Assembly (NCBI RefSeq): GCF_001434475.1
Contig: NZ_AZGF01000011.1
Location: forward strand, 1-64,000
Length of the DNA stretch: 64,000 bases
Direction: 5' to 3'
Source: Paucilactobacillus suebicus DSM 5007 = KCTC 3549
GTDB taxonomy: Bacteria > Bacillota > Bacilli > Lactobacillales > Lactobacillaceae
The position numbers were made by a program, and so were the translations under genes. Positions 50,139-59,902 of the stretch are shown here, piece by piece. The notes beneath the pieces are model-generated. The model worked only from the letters and a program-made list of their open reading frames with translations. It did no database searches and was not told the DNA's origin. Position 1 is the stretch's first letter; each line of letters starts with the position of its first letter.

Positions 50139-50340
50139 ATGATGATGACGGAGTTTAATAGATTCAAGGAAAGCGAGTGCGGGGTAGTGAGAGCCGTGCA
50201 TTATGAGTCTTTCGGCACTCTAGCAAGTCAGATCTGTAATTAAGCTGTTTTGCGTAAGCAAAAAAGCAGGGTGGAACCGCGAATTAATTATCGTCCCTGT
50301 AAAGATTGGTACAATACTAATCTTTACAGGGCTTTTATTT
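50139..50340 (+). ncRNA. T-box riboswitch controlling glyQS
   Basis: A leader RNA sensing uncharged tRNA-Gly. Stem I sequence includes GAAAGCGAG and AGTGAGAGCC (around 50168-50195). A Gly specifier GGC is seen at 50214-50216. The T-box AGGGTGGAACCGCG is at 50268-50281. The terminator has a perfect 13-bp stem (50295-50307 and 50319-50331) followed by CTTTTATTTT. The specifier agrees with the downstream enzyme. Confidence 0.93.
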
Positions 50341-50356
50341 TGAGAGGAGAAAAACG

Positions 50357-51283
50357 ATGACAGAAAAATTACCAGTTCAACAAATTATTTTAACGTTGCA
50401 GAAGTATTGGGCGAAGCAAGGATGCATGTTGATGCAGGCTTATGATACAGAAAAAGGTGCTGGAACGATGAGTCCGTACACATTTTTACGAGCAATTGGC
50501 CCAGAACCTTGGAATGCAGCGTATGTTGAACCATCACGTCGTCCCGCGGATGGTCGGTATGGTGATAATCCCAACCGTCTGTATCAACATCACCAGTTTC
50601 AAGTAATTATGAAGCCTTCACCTGATAATATTCAGGACTTGTACTTGGGAAGCTTACGCGAATTAGGAATCGATCCGCTAGAACATGATATTCGATTTGT
50701 TGAAGACAACTGGGAAAATCCTTCGATGGGTTGTGCCGGTGTTGGTTGGGAAGTTTGGCTTGATGGCATGGAAATTACTCAATTTACTTATTTCCAGGTT
50801 GTTGGTGGTCTTCAAATGGATCCAGTTGCTTCGGAAGTAACCTACGGACTGGAACGATTGTCGCAGTATATTCAAGATGTTAATAATGTTTTTGACCTGG
50901 AGTGGGCGCCAGGTGTTTTATATGGTGATATTTTCAAGGAACCAGAATATGAGCATTCAAAGTATAGCTTTGAAATGAGCAACCAAGAAATGCTACTAAA
51001 ATTCTTTGAAGAGTATGAGGCAGAAGCTCAGCGTTTAATTAAAGCAGGATTGGTGCACCCAGCTTATGACTACGTTTTGAAATGCAGTCATACATTTAAC
51101 TTGCTGGATGCGCGTGGTGCAGTATCTGTAACTGAGCGAGCCGGATATTTATCAAGGATTCGTAACCTAGCCCGGATGATTGCCCGTGCATTTGTGGCAG
51201 AACGTAAAAAACTCGGATTCCCACTGATTAAGGATGAAGCTAAACGTCAGGCATTATTAGCAGACGACAAGGAGGCAAAGTAA
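50357..51283 (+). CDS. glyQ: Glycine--tRNA ligase alpha subunit
   Basis: The catalytic alpha chain of the bacterial alpha2beta2 glycyl-tRNA synthetase. The 308 residues contain the hallmark [38 protein letters not shown], and [24 protein letters not shown] precedes the ATG. It is one nucleotide ahead of glyS and under T-box control. Confidence 0.98.
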   Translation: MTEKLPVQQIILTLQKYWAKQGCMLMQAYDTEKGAGTMSPYTFLRAIGPEPWNAAYVEPSRRPADGRYGDNPNRLYQHHQFQVIMKPSPDNIQDLYLGSLRELGIDPLEHDIRFVEDNWENPSMGCAGVGWEVWLDGMEITQFTYFQVVGGLQMDPVASEVTYGLERLSQYIQDVNNVFDLEWAPGVLYGDIFKEPEYEHSKYSFEMSNQEMLLKFFEEYEAEAQRLIKAGLVHPAYDYVLKCSHTFNLLDARGAVSVTERAGYLSRIRNLARMIARAFVAERKKLGFPLIKDEAKRQALLADDKEAK

Positions 51284-51284
51284 A

Positions 51285-53363
51285 ATGAGCCATTCATTTT
51301 TATTAGAAATTGGCGTTGAAGAAATGCCAGCACACGTAGTAACGCCAAGTATTCAGCAATTAACGCAGCGTGTGACCAAGTACTTAAAGGAACAAAGCAT
51401 TTCTTTTGATCAAATTAAACCATTTGCTACTCCACGGCGTCTGGCACTTTTACTGACTGGTGTGGCAGACAAGCAACCAGATATTGACACGGAAGTTAAG
51501 GGACCCGCCAAAAAAATTGCACAGGATGCCGATGGTAACTGGACTAAGGCCGCAATGGGCTTTACGAGAGGGCAAGGCTTAACTGTGGATGATATTACTT
51601 TCAAAGATATCAAGGGTACCGAGTATGTTTACGTAGAAAAACACATTGCTGGCAAAGAAGTTGCAGACGTTTTAACTGGACTAAAAGATATTATCATGGC
51701 TATGAACTTTCCAACTATGATGAAATGGTCAACTAATAAGTTTGAATTTGTTCGGCCAATTAAATGGTTAGTTGCACTATTGGATAGTCAAGTTGTGCCA
51801 TTTTCGATTTTAAACGTTGAAACTGGAAATCAAACGAGTGGCCATCGATTCTTAGGTGGTGACATCACGCTTGATGAAGCAACAGATTATGAAGACGCCT
51901 TAACGAAAGAATTTGTGATTGCGGACCAAAAGAAACGTAAGCAATTAATTAAAGAACAAATCGATAGTATTGCTCAGCAAAATAACTGGGAAATTGCTAT
52001 TGATGAAGATCTTTTGGAAGAGGTTAATAATTTAGTTGAGTGGCCAACTGCATTTAGTGGTCATTTTGATGAAAAGTACCTTGAATTACCAGATGAGGTT
52101 TTGATCACTTCAATGAAGGATCATCAGCGTTTCTTCTATGCTCGTGATGGTGAAGGAAAACTGCTGCCTAACTTTATTTCTGTTCGTAATGGAAACAAAG
52201 ACTTTATTGATAATGTAATTCGTGGTAACGAACGAGTTTTGACTGCTCGTCTTGAGGACGCCCGATTCTTCTACCAAGAAGATCAACAAGTAACGATTGA
52301 CCAATATGTTGATCGACTGAAGAATGTTAGCTTTCATGATAAGATCAGCTCAATGTACGATAAAATGCAACGCGTTTCTGTCCTTGGTCAAATGATTGGC
52401 ACTAGCCTCCACCTCAGTGATGACGAACTGAATCAGTTAAAACGAGCAAGTCAAATTTACAAGTTTGATTTAACTTCCGGAATGGTAGGAGAGTTTGCTG
52501 AGCTTCAGGGAATTATGGGAGAAAAATATGCTCTATTACAGGGTGAACCTGCAAATGTTGCAACAGCAATTCGTGAACATTACATGCCAATCTCTGCGGA
52601 CGGAGCATTACCAGCCACTACTATTGGATCTGTATTAGCAGTCGCGGACAAACTCGACAGCATCATTAGTTTCTTTGCTGTTGATATGATTCCAAGTGGA
52701 TCAAATGATCCATATGCATTAAGACGCCAAGCATTTGGTATTGTCAGAATTATTGATGATAAACAATGGCATCTTTCATTACTTAATATTGCCAGTGAAT
52801 TTGCTGTTCAATTAGCAAAAAACGATGTACGTCCATCATTTGATATTACACATAATTCAAGTGAGGTTAGTGACTTCATTAAGGGCCGATTACATCAACT
52901 ATTTAACGGACGTAAAGTTCGTCATGATGTTATCGATGCCGTATTAGGTAGTTCACAAACTGATGTTGAAAATATTATTGAGGCCGTTGATGCAATTAAT
53001 AAGCATCTTGCTGAGGATTCATTTAAGGATTCTGTGGAAGCCTTAACGAGAGTGATGAGAATCGCTAAGAAAGGTGAATTTGACAACCAGGAATTATCTG
53101 TTGATACGCAACTGTTTGAAAATCCTTCTGAAAAGAAACTCTATGACAGTGTCAGTGAGTTAGATGATAATTTTGAAAAACAGACTGTGTCACAGCAGTT
53201 AGATGGACTATTATCCTTAGAACCTGTTATCAGTGCCTACTTTGACGAGAACATGATTATGGCTGATAACGAGGCAGTTAAAACTAACCGTTTGCAGCAG
53301 CTCTCAATTTTGTCTAAATTAATCTTAAAAGTTGGTAATTTAGACGAATTAATTGTAAAATAG
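51285..53363 (+). CDS. glyS: Glycine--tRNA ligase beta subunit
   Basis: The tRNA-recognising beta chain of heterotetrameric GlyRS. The 692 residues start with SFLLEIGVEEMPAHVV and contain PTMMKWSTNKFEFVRPIKW, PDEVLITSMKDHQRFF and the HD-like region EYALLQGEP-type block (here EKYALLQGEPANVATAIREHY split over residues near 420-440). The DALR anticodon domain is at the C-terminus. Slightly above the usual length but intact. Confidence 0.97.
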   Translation: MSHSFLLEIGVEEMPAHVVTPSIQQLTQRVTKYLKEQSISFDQIKPFATPRRLALLLTGVADKQPDIDTEVKGPAKKIAQDADGNWTKAAMGFTRGQGLTVDDITFKDIKGTEYVYVEKHIAGKEVADVLTGLKDIIMAMNFPTMMKWSTNKFEFVRPIKWLVALLDSQVVPFSILNVETGNQTSGHRFLGGDITLDEATDYEDALTKEFVIADQKKRKQLIKEQIDSIAQQNNWEIAIDEDLLEEVNNLVEWPTAFSGHFDEKYLELPDEVLITSMKDHQRFFYARDGEGKLLPNFISVRNGNKDFIDNVIRGNERVLTARLEDARFFYQEDQQVTIDQYVDRLKNVSFHDKISSMYDKMQRVSVLGQMIGTSLHLSDDELNQLKRASQIYKFDLTSGMVGEFAELQGIMGEKYALLQGEPANVATAIREHYMPISADGALPATTIGSVLAVADKLDSIISFFAVDMIPSGSNDPYALRRQAFGIVRIIDDKQWHLSLLNIASEFAVQLAKNDVRPSFDITHNSSEVSDFIKGRLHQLFNGRKVRHDVIDAVLGSSQTDVENIIEAVDAINKHLAEDSFKDSVEALTRVMRIAKKGEFDNQELSVDTQLFENPSEKKLYDSVSELDDNFEKQTVSQQLDGLLSLEPVISAYFDENMIMADNEAVKTNRLQQLSILSKLILKVGNLDELIVK

Positions 53364-53404
53364 TTACTCTACTTGACAAAGGTGTTAACTCGAGGGTGTT
53401 TTGA

Positions 53405-53432
53405 TTGACATCTTTTTGAGTTGTGTTAACAT
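53405..53432 (+). promoter_or_regulatory. Putative dnaG-rpoD promoter
   Basis: A perfect TTGACA and a TAACAT are separated by 16 bp. A start near 53439 leaves a leader of about 85 nt carrying the hairpin at 53460-53490. Confidence 0.5.
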
Positions 53433-53459
53433 GTACTATGTATAAATGTGAGGATGAAC

Positions 53460-53490
53460 AAGGTCGCATTCCATTCGGAAAGCGACTTTT
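53460..53490 (+). terminator. Attenuator-like hairpin in the dnaG leader
   Basis: AAGGTCGC (53460-53467) pairs with GCGACTTT (53482-53489) through 8 bp with one G-T pair, and an inner TTCC/GGAA helix stacks inside. Only four T follow in total, so termination would be inefficient. Confidence 0.45.
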
Positions 53491-53524
53491 CGTAGCTATG
53501 GGTGAATTGAACCGAGGTGTTTTG

Positions 53525-55369
53525 ATGGCGACCAGGATTCCTGAGGAAGTAATTGACCAAGTGCGTAGTTCTGTTAATATTTCTGATGTAGTTGGCCAGT
53601 ATGTGCAACTAAAGAAGTCAGGAAAGAACTTATTTGGGCTTTGTCCGTTTCACGAAGAGAAGACGGCATCGTTTTCTGTGAATGAAGATAAGCAAATTTT
53701 TCATTGTTTCAGTTGTGGGCGTGGCGGGAACGTTTTCAAATTTATTATGGAAATTGAGAACATATCGTTTCCACAAGCTGTGATAAAGGTTGCGCAAGAT
53801 AATCAAATTGATTTACCACAATCGGTCGAATCTCGTGATTATAATGAAGCTCCGCAGGTTGACAGCTTAACGGCACAACTAATAGATGTTCATGAATTAG
53901 CATCTAAGCTATATCATCATATTTTGGTGAATACTGCTGCTGGGGAGCGTGCGTTAGATTATCTCACTAAGCGAGGATTATCAAAAGACATTATTGACCA
54001 ATTTAGCATTGGCTATGCACCACCTCAACGACTGATGTATCAGTTTTTGCATGACAAAAATATGGATGATGATCTGCTAAGACAAACTGGCCTTTTTTTG
54101 GAATGGCAAGATGGTCATTTATATGACAGATTTGTAGACCGAGTAATGTTTCCAATTAAAAATGGTTCTGGGAAGGTAATTGCATTTTCTGGTAGGTTAT
54201 TATCCACAGAAAATACTGATCAGCCAAAGTATTTGAACAGTCCAGAGACGAAGATCTTTAACAAACGTAAAGTATTATTCAACTTTGATATTGCTCGTAA
54301 GGCTGCTAGACGTGATGGTAAGTTGGTGCTGTTCGAAGGTTTTATGGACGTTATTGCAGCTTACAGAGCGGATGTTACCAACGGCATTGCTTCAATGGGT
54401 ACTAGTTTGACGGAAGAACAAATTAGCACCATAGAAAGGGTTACTTCAAGCATTGATGTTTGTTATGACGGAGATTCTGCTGGGCAGAATGCAACCAATA
54501 GGGCAATTAGCGTTATTAGTGAGCAGGCACCCAAGCTAGAGATTGAAATTGTATCGATGCCAGCAGGTATTGATCCTGATGAGTATCTACAAAAATACGG
54601 TGCAGAAAAATTCAAGGATTGGCTTAGTAGTGCTAGACAAACACCAGTTTCGTTTGGATTAAAGTACTTACGCCACGATTTGAATTTGGACAACGAAGCG
54701 GATCAGATTAATTATTTGAATGATGCTATTAAATTGATAGCGACTGTTTCTAGTGAAATGGAGCAAGATATTTATGTTAACCAATTAGTTGCTGAATTCA
54801 ATCTTGATAAGACAGCTATTACTGGGCAACTAAGAGAATTAACGAGGCAAAGAGTTACCAGTGAACAACGTCAACAAACAAGGCAAACGTATCGTGGCGT
54901 AAATTCCGCAACGGTCCAACAGGTTGAAAAAAAGCAATTAGATCGTACTGAAGTAGCTGAGAGAATGCTGTTAAGGCAGATGCTTCATGATCACGGCATT
55001 TGGGTTCATGTTCAATCAGTGGATCAGTTTGCTTTTGTTCATGAAGAGTACCAAACACTGTATCTAATCGCGGCTAGTTATTTTGAAACCCATAGCAATT
55101 ACGATCCAGCTAAGTTTTCTGATTACGTTGAGGACAACCATTTACAACAAGTTTTGGTTGATATTGAGTTAATCCAAGCTAGTGATGTAGGGAATATGGA
55201 TGCGGCTAATGATTATATCAAAATAATTATGAAGCAAACCCCAATTCAAGACCAGATATCAAATAAAGAGTCGCAATTACGTGAGGCATCACAATTAAAG
55301 AACCGTGACCTTGAGGCAAAATTAACGATTGAGTTAGTTGATCTAATGAAAAAACAGCAACAATTATAA
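53525..55369 (+). CDS. dnaG: DNA primase
   Basis: Synthesises RNA primers for lagging-strand replication. The 614 residues have the N-terminal CHC2 zinc site (LCPFHEEKTASFSV and FHCFSCGRGGN), the TOPRIM domain with VLFEGFMDVIAAYRA and a later CYDGDSAGQNA, and a C-terminal helicase-binding domain (about 450-614). The ATG follows GAGGTG at MATRIPEEVID, the family-like start. The upstream open frame covers the leader hairpin and is not primase. It is 20 nt before rpoD. Confidence 0.96.
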   Translation: MATRIPEEVIDQVRSSVNISDVVGQYVQLKKSGKNLFGLCPFHEEKTASFSVNEDKQIFHCFSCGRGGNVFKFIMEIENISFPQAVIKVAQDNQIDLPQSVESRDYNEAPQVDSLTAQLIDVHELASKLYHHILVNTAAGERALDYLTKRGLSKDIIDQFSIGYAPPQRLMYQFLHDKNMDDDLLRQTGLFLEWQDGHLYDRFVDRVMFPIKNGSGKVIAFSGRLLSTENTDQPKYLNSPETKIFNKRKVLFNFDIARKAARRDGKLVLFEGFMDVIAAYRADVTNGIASMGTSLTEEQISTIERVTSSIDVCYDGDSAGQNATNRAISVISEQAPKLEIEIVSMPAGIDPDEYLQKYGAEKFKDWLSSARQTPVSFGLKYLRHDLNLDNEADQINYLNDAIKLIATVSSEMEQDIYVNQLVAEFNLDKTAITGQLRELTRQRVTSEQRQQTRQTYRGVNSATVQQVEKKQLDRTEVAERMLLRQMLHDHGIWVHVQSVDQFAFVHEEYQTLYLIAASYFETHSNYDPAKFSDYVEDNHLQQVLVDIELIQASDVGNMDAANDYIKIIMKQTPIQDQISNKESQLREASQLKNRDLEAKLTIELVDLMKKQQQL

Positions 55370-55389
55370 AATGTGAGGAGACAATATAA

Positions 55390-56535
55390 ATGGCAAAAAG
55401 TGTTAAAAAAGACAAAAATAAGGTTATTTCTGACAAGGAAGACTTTGACCAAAAAAAATATGATTCTGCCGTTGGAAAGCTTATTCGTGAGTACAAGAAG
55501 AAGAAAGCCATTAAATATGATGAATTGACTGATAAGATTGCTACTCCTTTCGGACTTGTTGCTGAAGGAATGGACGATCTAATTCAAAATGTTGAAGACT
55601 CTGGTATTAGCGTTGTCGATGAAAATGGCGAACCTGATCCTCGAGCATTGAAAGCACAAGAAGTATCGAAAAAGGAACTTGATGATACAACCGCACCTGC
55701 AGGGGTTAAAATTAATGATCCAGTTCGGATGTACTTGAAGGAAATTGGTCGTGTTAGCTTGTTAAGTGCTGATGAAGAAGTCGCCCTAGCGTTAAGAATT
55801 GAAAAGGGTGATGAGAGCGCTAAGCAAGAGTTAGCCGAAGCCAACTTGCGTCTGGTTGTTTCGATTGCTAAGCGATATGTTGGTCGCGGCATGCAATTTC
55901 TTGATTTAATTCAAGAAGGTAACATGGGATTAATGAAGGCCGTTGAAAAGTTTGATTACCGTAAGGGATTCAAGTTTTCGACTTATGCTACTTGGTGGAT
56001 TCGTCAAGCAATTACTCGCGCGATTGCTGATCAAGCACGTACTATTCGTATTCCAGTCCACATGGTTGAGACAATCAATAAGTTGATTCGCATTCAGCGT
56101 CAATTACTTCAGGATCTTGGCCGTGAACCAACCCCCGAAGAAATTGGTGCCGAAATGGATATGCCAACTGAAAAAGTGCGTGAAATTTTGAAAATTGCTC
56201 AGGAACCAGTTTCACTTGAAACACCAATTGGTGAAGAGGATGATTCTCATCTGGGCGATTTCATTGAGGATCAAGATGCCACAAGCCCTGCAGATCATGC
56301 TGCATATGAATTGCTTAAGGAACAGTTGGAAAATGTTCTCGATACGCTGACTGATCGCGAAGAGAATGTTTTGAGACTTAGATTTGGTCTAGATGATGGT
56401 CGTACTCGTACGCTAGAGGAAGTCGGTAAAGTGTTCGGCGTTACTCGTGAACGAATTCGTCAAATTGAAGCCAAGGCGTTACGCAAATTGCGTCACCCAT
56501 CACGTTCAAAACAATTGAAAGATTTCTTAGAATAA
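55390..56535 (+). CDS. rpoD: Primary sigma factor RpoD (SigA)
   Basis: The housekeeping sigma-70 factor. The 381 residues have a short lysine-rich N-terminus and a reduced region 1.1 (about 25-60), region 1.2 ([15 protein letters not shown]), region 2 ([20 protein letters not shown] through [17 protein letters not shown]), region 3, and region 4.2 with the helix-turn-helix [20 protein letters not shown]. Size is typical of Firmicute SigA. The dnaG-rpoD pair is the core of the macromolecular-synthesis operon. Confidence 0.98.
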   Translation: MAKSVKKDKNKVISDKEDFDQKKYDSAVGKLIREYKKKKAIKYDELTDKIATPFGLVAEGMDDLIQNVEDSGISVVDENGEPDPRALKAQEVSKKELDDTTAPAGVKINDPVRMYLKEIGRVSLLSADEEVALALRIEKGDESAKQELAEANLRLVVSIAKRYVGRGMQFLDLIQEGNMGLMKAVEKFDYRKGFKFSTYATWWIRQAITRAIADQARTIRIPVHMVETINKLIRIQRQLLQDLGREPTPEEIGAEMDMPTEKVREILKIAQEPVSLETPIGEEDDSHLGDFIEDQDATSPADHAAYELLKEQLENVLDTLTDREENVLRLRFGLDDGRTRTLEEVGKVFGVTRERIRQIEAKALRKLRHPSRSKQLKDFLE

Positions 56536-56552
56536 TTATTAACAAACACATC

Positions 56553-56602
56553 GGGGAGAATTCTACCAGCACCAGTTGGTTAATAGAATCTTCCCTTTTT
56601 TT
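56553..56602 (+). terminator. Intrinsic terminator after rpoD
   Basis: GGGGAGA/TCTTCCC and TTCTA/TAGAA pair, and an inner CCAGC/GTTGG hairpin forms in the loop. Seven T follow. Confidence 0.88.
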
Positions 56603-56634
56603 GAATCAAAAATTATAAATGGAGTAATAATGAT

Positions 56635-57330
56635 ATGGACGCAAGACATCTATCAAAACGATTAGCAACAGTCGCATCTTTTGTGCCTGTGGGTGCAAGG
56701 TTAGCAGATATTGGTTCTGATCACGCTTATTTGCCAGCTGCTTTGGCGATACAAAATAAAATTGTATATGCTGTGGCGGGAGAAGTAGCTAGAGGACCAT
56801 TTGAAAATGCACTTCACGAAATTAAGAGCCAAAAATTGGATCATATCATTAATGTACGTCAGGCGGATGGATTGTCCGCAATAACTAGTAATGATTTTAT
56901 TGACGCGGTTACGATTGCTGGTATGGGCGGAACACTGATTACAAAAATTTTAAGTGAAGGAATTAAAAATTTAAGTGGTGTTAAATCATTAATTTTACAA
57001 CCAAATGTTGGTGAGTTTGGTTTAAGACAGTGGCTAATGAATCATCAGTTTAGGATTACAAATGAGTCGATACTGTCTGAGGATGGGCATACTTATGAAA
57101 TTATTGTGGCTCAACCTTCGAATAAAGTAGTTAACTACAGTGAAAGCCAACTGTATTTTGGTCCTTGGTTGCTGCAACAAAAAAATGAGGTGTTTAAGGC
57201 GAAGTGGCGAGAAGAAGCAGAACACTTACGAGATTCGATTGAGCATATGAAAATTGCCAGTAATCCTCCACGAACTAAAATTACTCAGTTTGAACAACAA
57301 ATTAGACAAATTCAGAGGGTGCTAGAATGA
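56635..57330 (+). CDS. trmK: tRNA (adenine(22)-N1)-methyltransferase TrmK
   Basis: Makes m1A22 in tRNA, a Gram-positive-specific modification. The 231-residue protein has the SAM site RLADIGSDHAYLP (about 22-34), the TIAGMGGTLITKIL motif, LILQPNVGEFGLRQWL, and a C-terminal coiled coil (about 180-231). It overlaps the nif3-like gene by 4 nt (ATGA), the conserved arrangement after rpoD. Confidence 0.95.
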   Translation: MDARHLSKRLATVASFVPVGARLADIGSDHAYLPAALAIQNKIVYAVAGEVARGPFENALHEIKSQKLDHIINVRQADGLSAITSNDFIDAVTIAGMGGTLITKILSEGIKNLSGVKSLILQPNVGEFGLRQWLMNHQFRITNESILSEDGHTYEIIVAQPSNKVVNYSESQLYFGPWLLQQKNEVFKAKWREEAEHLRDSIEHMKIASNPPRTKITQFEQQIRQIQRVLE

Positions 57331-58136
57331 TTGCAAAAGATTTGATGTATAGGTTTGAACAATTTGCGTCTCCACAAATTGCTGAAAAGTGGGATCATGT
57401 TGGGTTACAGTTGGGAAATTCATTTCAACCGGTGACAAGAGTGATGACAACACTGGATGTGCGGCCAGAAGTTGTTAAAGAAGCAATAGAGAAACACGTT
57501 GATTTTATTTTTGCACACCACCCAATGATGTTTCATGCAGCTGAAAATTTAGATTTGAGTGATCCACAAAATAATATGTACGCTGAATTAATTAAACATG
57601 ATATTGTTGTCTATGGAGCGCACACCAATCTTGATAACGTTAATGGTGGGATGAATGACTGGCTGGCTCATGAATTAAATTTAACACAGACGGTGCCGTT
57701 GTTAGATGGTGGAATTGATCCAAACAGTGGCGAACTATATGGTATGGGGAGAGTTGGAATCTTGCCCAAGGCGATGAATACTGATGATTTCGCTGTGTAC
57801 TGCAAGCAAGTGTTCAATATCAAGGGCCTACGACTGATTAATGGTGAACCAACTAAATTAATTAACCGAGTAGCAATATTGGGTGGATCAGGTGGTGAGT
57901 TCTATAAGCAAGCTGTAGCCATGAACGCTGATGCATACATTACTGGTGATGTTTCATATCATGTTGCCCATGACATGATTGCTCACAACTTGGTGGTTGT
58001 GGATCCAGGACATCATATTGAATGTGTCTGTGTTCATCAGTTGCATTTGTTATTTGATAAATGGTCTACCGAAAATAATTGGCAAATTCAAATCACAGAA
58101 TCAAAAGTTAATACTGAGCCGTTTACATTTGTATAG
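57327..58136 (+). CDS. Nif3-like dinuclear metal centre protein
   Basis: A 269-residue member of the Nif3/YqfO family (DUF34). Metal ligands are seen in FIFAHHPMMF, YGAHTNLDN and, near the C-terminus, VVVDPGHHIECVCVHQL. It is the short form: the PII-like insert of about 100 residues found in B. subtilis YqfO is absent. Biochemical function is unsettled; a hydrolase or metallochaperone role has been proposed for the family. Translationally coupled to trmK. Confidence 0.92.
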   Translation: MIAKDLMYRFEQFASPQIAEKWDHVGLQLGNSFQPVTRVMTTLDVRPEVVKEAIEKHVDFIFAHHPMMFHAAENLDLSDPQNNMYAELIKHDIVVYGAHTNLDNVNGGMNDWLAHELNLTQTVPLLDGGIDPNSGELYGMGRVGILPKAMNTDDFAVYCKQVFNIKGLRLINGEPTKLINRVAILGGSGGEFYKQAVAMNADAYITGDVSYHVAHDMIAHNLVVVDPGHHIECVCVHQLHLLFDKWSTENNWQIQITESKVNTEPFTFV

Positions 58137-58148
58137 GAGGCGTTGCAA

Positions 58149-59387
58149 ATGCGCAAGTATGAAAATTTGTTACCAAGGTTTATCAGTTATGCTAAAACTG
58201 AAACAAGATCTGATGAAAATTCTAAGACGATTCCATCTGTTGAAACGGAAACTGAGTTTGCTAAGCAACTCGTCTCAGAACTTAATGATTTAAATTTGAA
58301 AAATGCTCGAATTCATCCAACTAATGGTTATGTATTGGCAACGATTCCCAGTAATATTAACAATGAAGTTCCTTCAATCGGGTTTATTGCACACATTGAT
58401 ACGGCAGATTTTAATGCACACAATATTCAACCACAGATTGTTGAAAATTATGATGGTAAAAGCGATATAAAATTGGATCGTGATGGAAAGTATGTTTTAA
58501 CAATTAGTGACTTTCCAGCTTTGAAAAAATACAATGGGCAGACACTGATTACCACCAATGGAGAAACGCTATTGGGAGCTGACGATAAGTCAGGAGTTGC
58601 CGAAATCATGTCAATGGCCGAATATTTGCAAAATCATCCTGAAGTAAAACACGGGAAGATCCAAGTTGGTTTTGGACCTGATGAAGAAATTGGAACAGGT
58701 GCCGATCATTTTGACGTTGCCGATTTTGACGCTGATTTTGCGTATACTGTTGATGGTGGACCTCTGGGCGAATTAGAGTATGAAACATTTAATGCCGCGC
58801 AGGCCACAATTTCAATTCAAGGAAAAGATGTACACACAGCCACAGCAAAGGGTGTGATGGTTAACGCATTACAACTCGCAATTGATATTAATAATCAGTT
58901 ACCGGAGAATGACAGACCCGAATTAACGGAAGGCCGGGAAGGATTTTATCATTTGGATCATTTGACGGGAACTGTGGATCATGCAGAAATGAACTACATT
59001 ATTAGAGACCATGATCAGCATATTTTTAATCAACGTAAAGCTAATTTAAAAAATATTATCAACCAAATGAACTCTAATTACGATATTCCCAGAATTACAT
59101 TAAACATGCACGACCAGTACTACAACATGAGAGAAGTAATTGAAAATCACATGGACGTTGTGGAAATCGCCAAGCAGGCGATGAAACAACTTGGTATTTC
59201 TCCAGTGATTTATCCAGTACGCGGTGGTACAGACGGTTCTAAGATTTCGTTTTTGGGGCTACCAACGCCTAATTTATTTGCGGGCCCTGAGAATATGCAT
59301 TCACGATACGAGTTTGTTTCGCTTCAAGTGATGGAACAGGCGGTTGATGTGTTACTTGAAATTATTGGCATTAATTCGAATCAATAA
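58149..59387 (+). CDS. pepT: Peptidase T (tripeptidase)
   Basis: A cytoplasmic zinc aminotripeptidase of family M20 that finishes peptide breakdown. The 412-residue protein has the metal ligands in [38 protein letters not shown] and, near the end, [12 protein letters not shown] dimerisation domain lies in the middle (about 205-310). The ATG follows GGAGGCG; an in-frame TTG two codons earlier is too close to that site. It is 12 nt after the nif3-like gene. Confidence 0.96.
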   Translation: MRKYENLLPRFISYAKTETRSDENSKTIPSVETETEFAKQLVSELNDLNLKNARIHPTNGYVLATIPSNINNEVPSIGFIAHIDTADFNAHNIQPQIVENYDGKSDIKLDRDGKYVLTISDFPALKKYNGQTLITTNGETLLGADDKSGVAEIMSMAEYLQNHPEVKHGKIQVGFGPDEEIGTGADHFDVADFDADFAYTVDGGPLGELEYETFNAAQATISIQGKDVHTATAKGVMVNALQLAIDINNQLPENDRPELTEGREGFYHLDHLTGTVDHAEMNYIIRDHDQHIFNQRKANLKNIINQMNSNYDIPRITLNMHDQYYNMREVIENHMDVVEIAKQAMKQLGISPVIYPVRGGTDGSKISFLGLPTPNLFAGPENMHSRYEFVSLQVMEQAVDVLLEIIGINSNQ

Positions 59388-59432
59388 AAAAACAACCGTG
59401 AGACAAATTATTTGTCTCACGGTTGTTTTTTT
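59387..59432. terminator. Bidirectional terminator between pepT and yjzD
   Basis: A near-perfect stem of about 20 bp (AACAACCGTGAGACAAA and its complement) around a 3-nt loop is flanked by A-run and T-run. It suits both convergent genes. Confidence 0.92.
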
Positions 59433-59439
59433 AGTTAAA

Positions 59440-59637
59440 TTAGTCTTCTTTTAGCTCAGCACTGTGAGTGAGATAATAGAAGCAGTTAGCACCAACTAAC
59501 GCCACAACAACGGCAATTATGCCCATTTCAAGTGGTTGGATTGTCAGAATGTCAAGTTGACTACCGATATACCCAAGAATTTCACCTAAAAGGAGTGCCC
59601 AAAATGCAGCGACTAGGTTTTGAACAATGTAACGCAT
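59440..59637 (-). CDS. DUF2929 (YjzD-like) small membrane protein
   Basis: A 65-residue protein with two transmembrane helices (about 3-22 and 36-55). The N-terminus MRYIVQNLVAAFWALLLGEILGYI matches the DUF2929/YjzD pattern and the C-terminus is acidic. Function is unknown. The ATG follows GAGAGGTGAG, which excludes an ATG three codons upstream. It is divergent from dnaE. Confidence 0.85.
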   Translation of the reverse strand: MRYIVQNLVAAFWALLLGEILGYIGSQLDILTIQPLEMGIIAVVVALVGANCFYYLTHSAELKED

Positions 59638-59764
59638 GATACTCACCTCTCATTTTACATAACTCAGTTTAGCACTTATTTGATTGAGAAACAAAGCAAA
59701 TAAATAATTTGATAATTTTGAAATTGGTATATATGTTTGAAAGGATATATTTTTTCTCAAAATA

Positions 59765-59880
59765 CTTGACAATACAGTAACAAAGCGGCAATATTAAAAC
59801 TGTTATTATATAAATAACATTATTGGTATAGATTAATCTAAATTTAACAGTTCATGACTGGGGGTGGTCTTTGGTATAAT
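59765..59880 (+). promoter_or_regulatory. Promoter region of dnaE
   Basis: Two candidates are seen. The distal one is TTGACA-17 bp-CAATAT (59765-59793). The proximal one is a consensus TATAAT at 59875-59880 with an extended TGG and no clear -35. The proximal site would leave a leader of about 16 nt that still contains the GAGAGGA ribosome binding site. Confidence 0.5.
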
Positions 59881-59902
59881 TACGTGGAGAGGATGATCGG
59901 AA

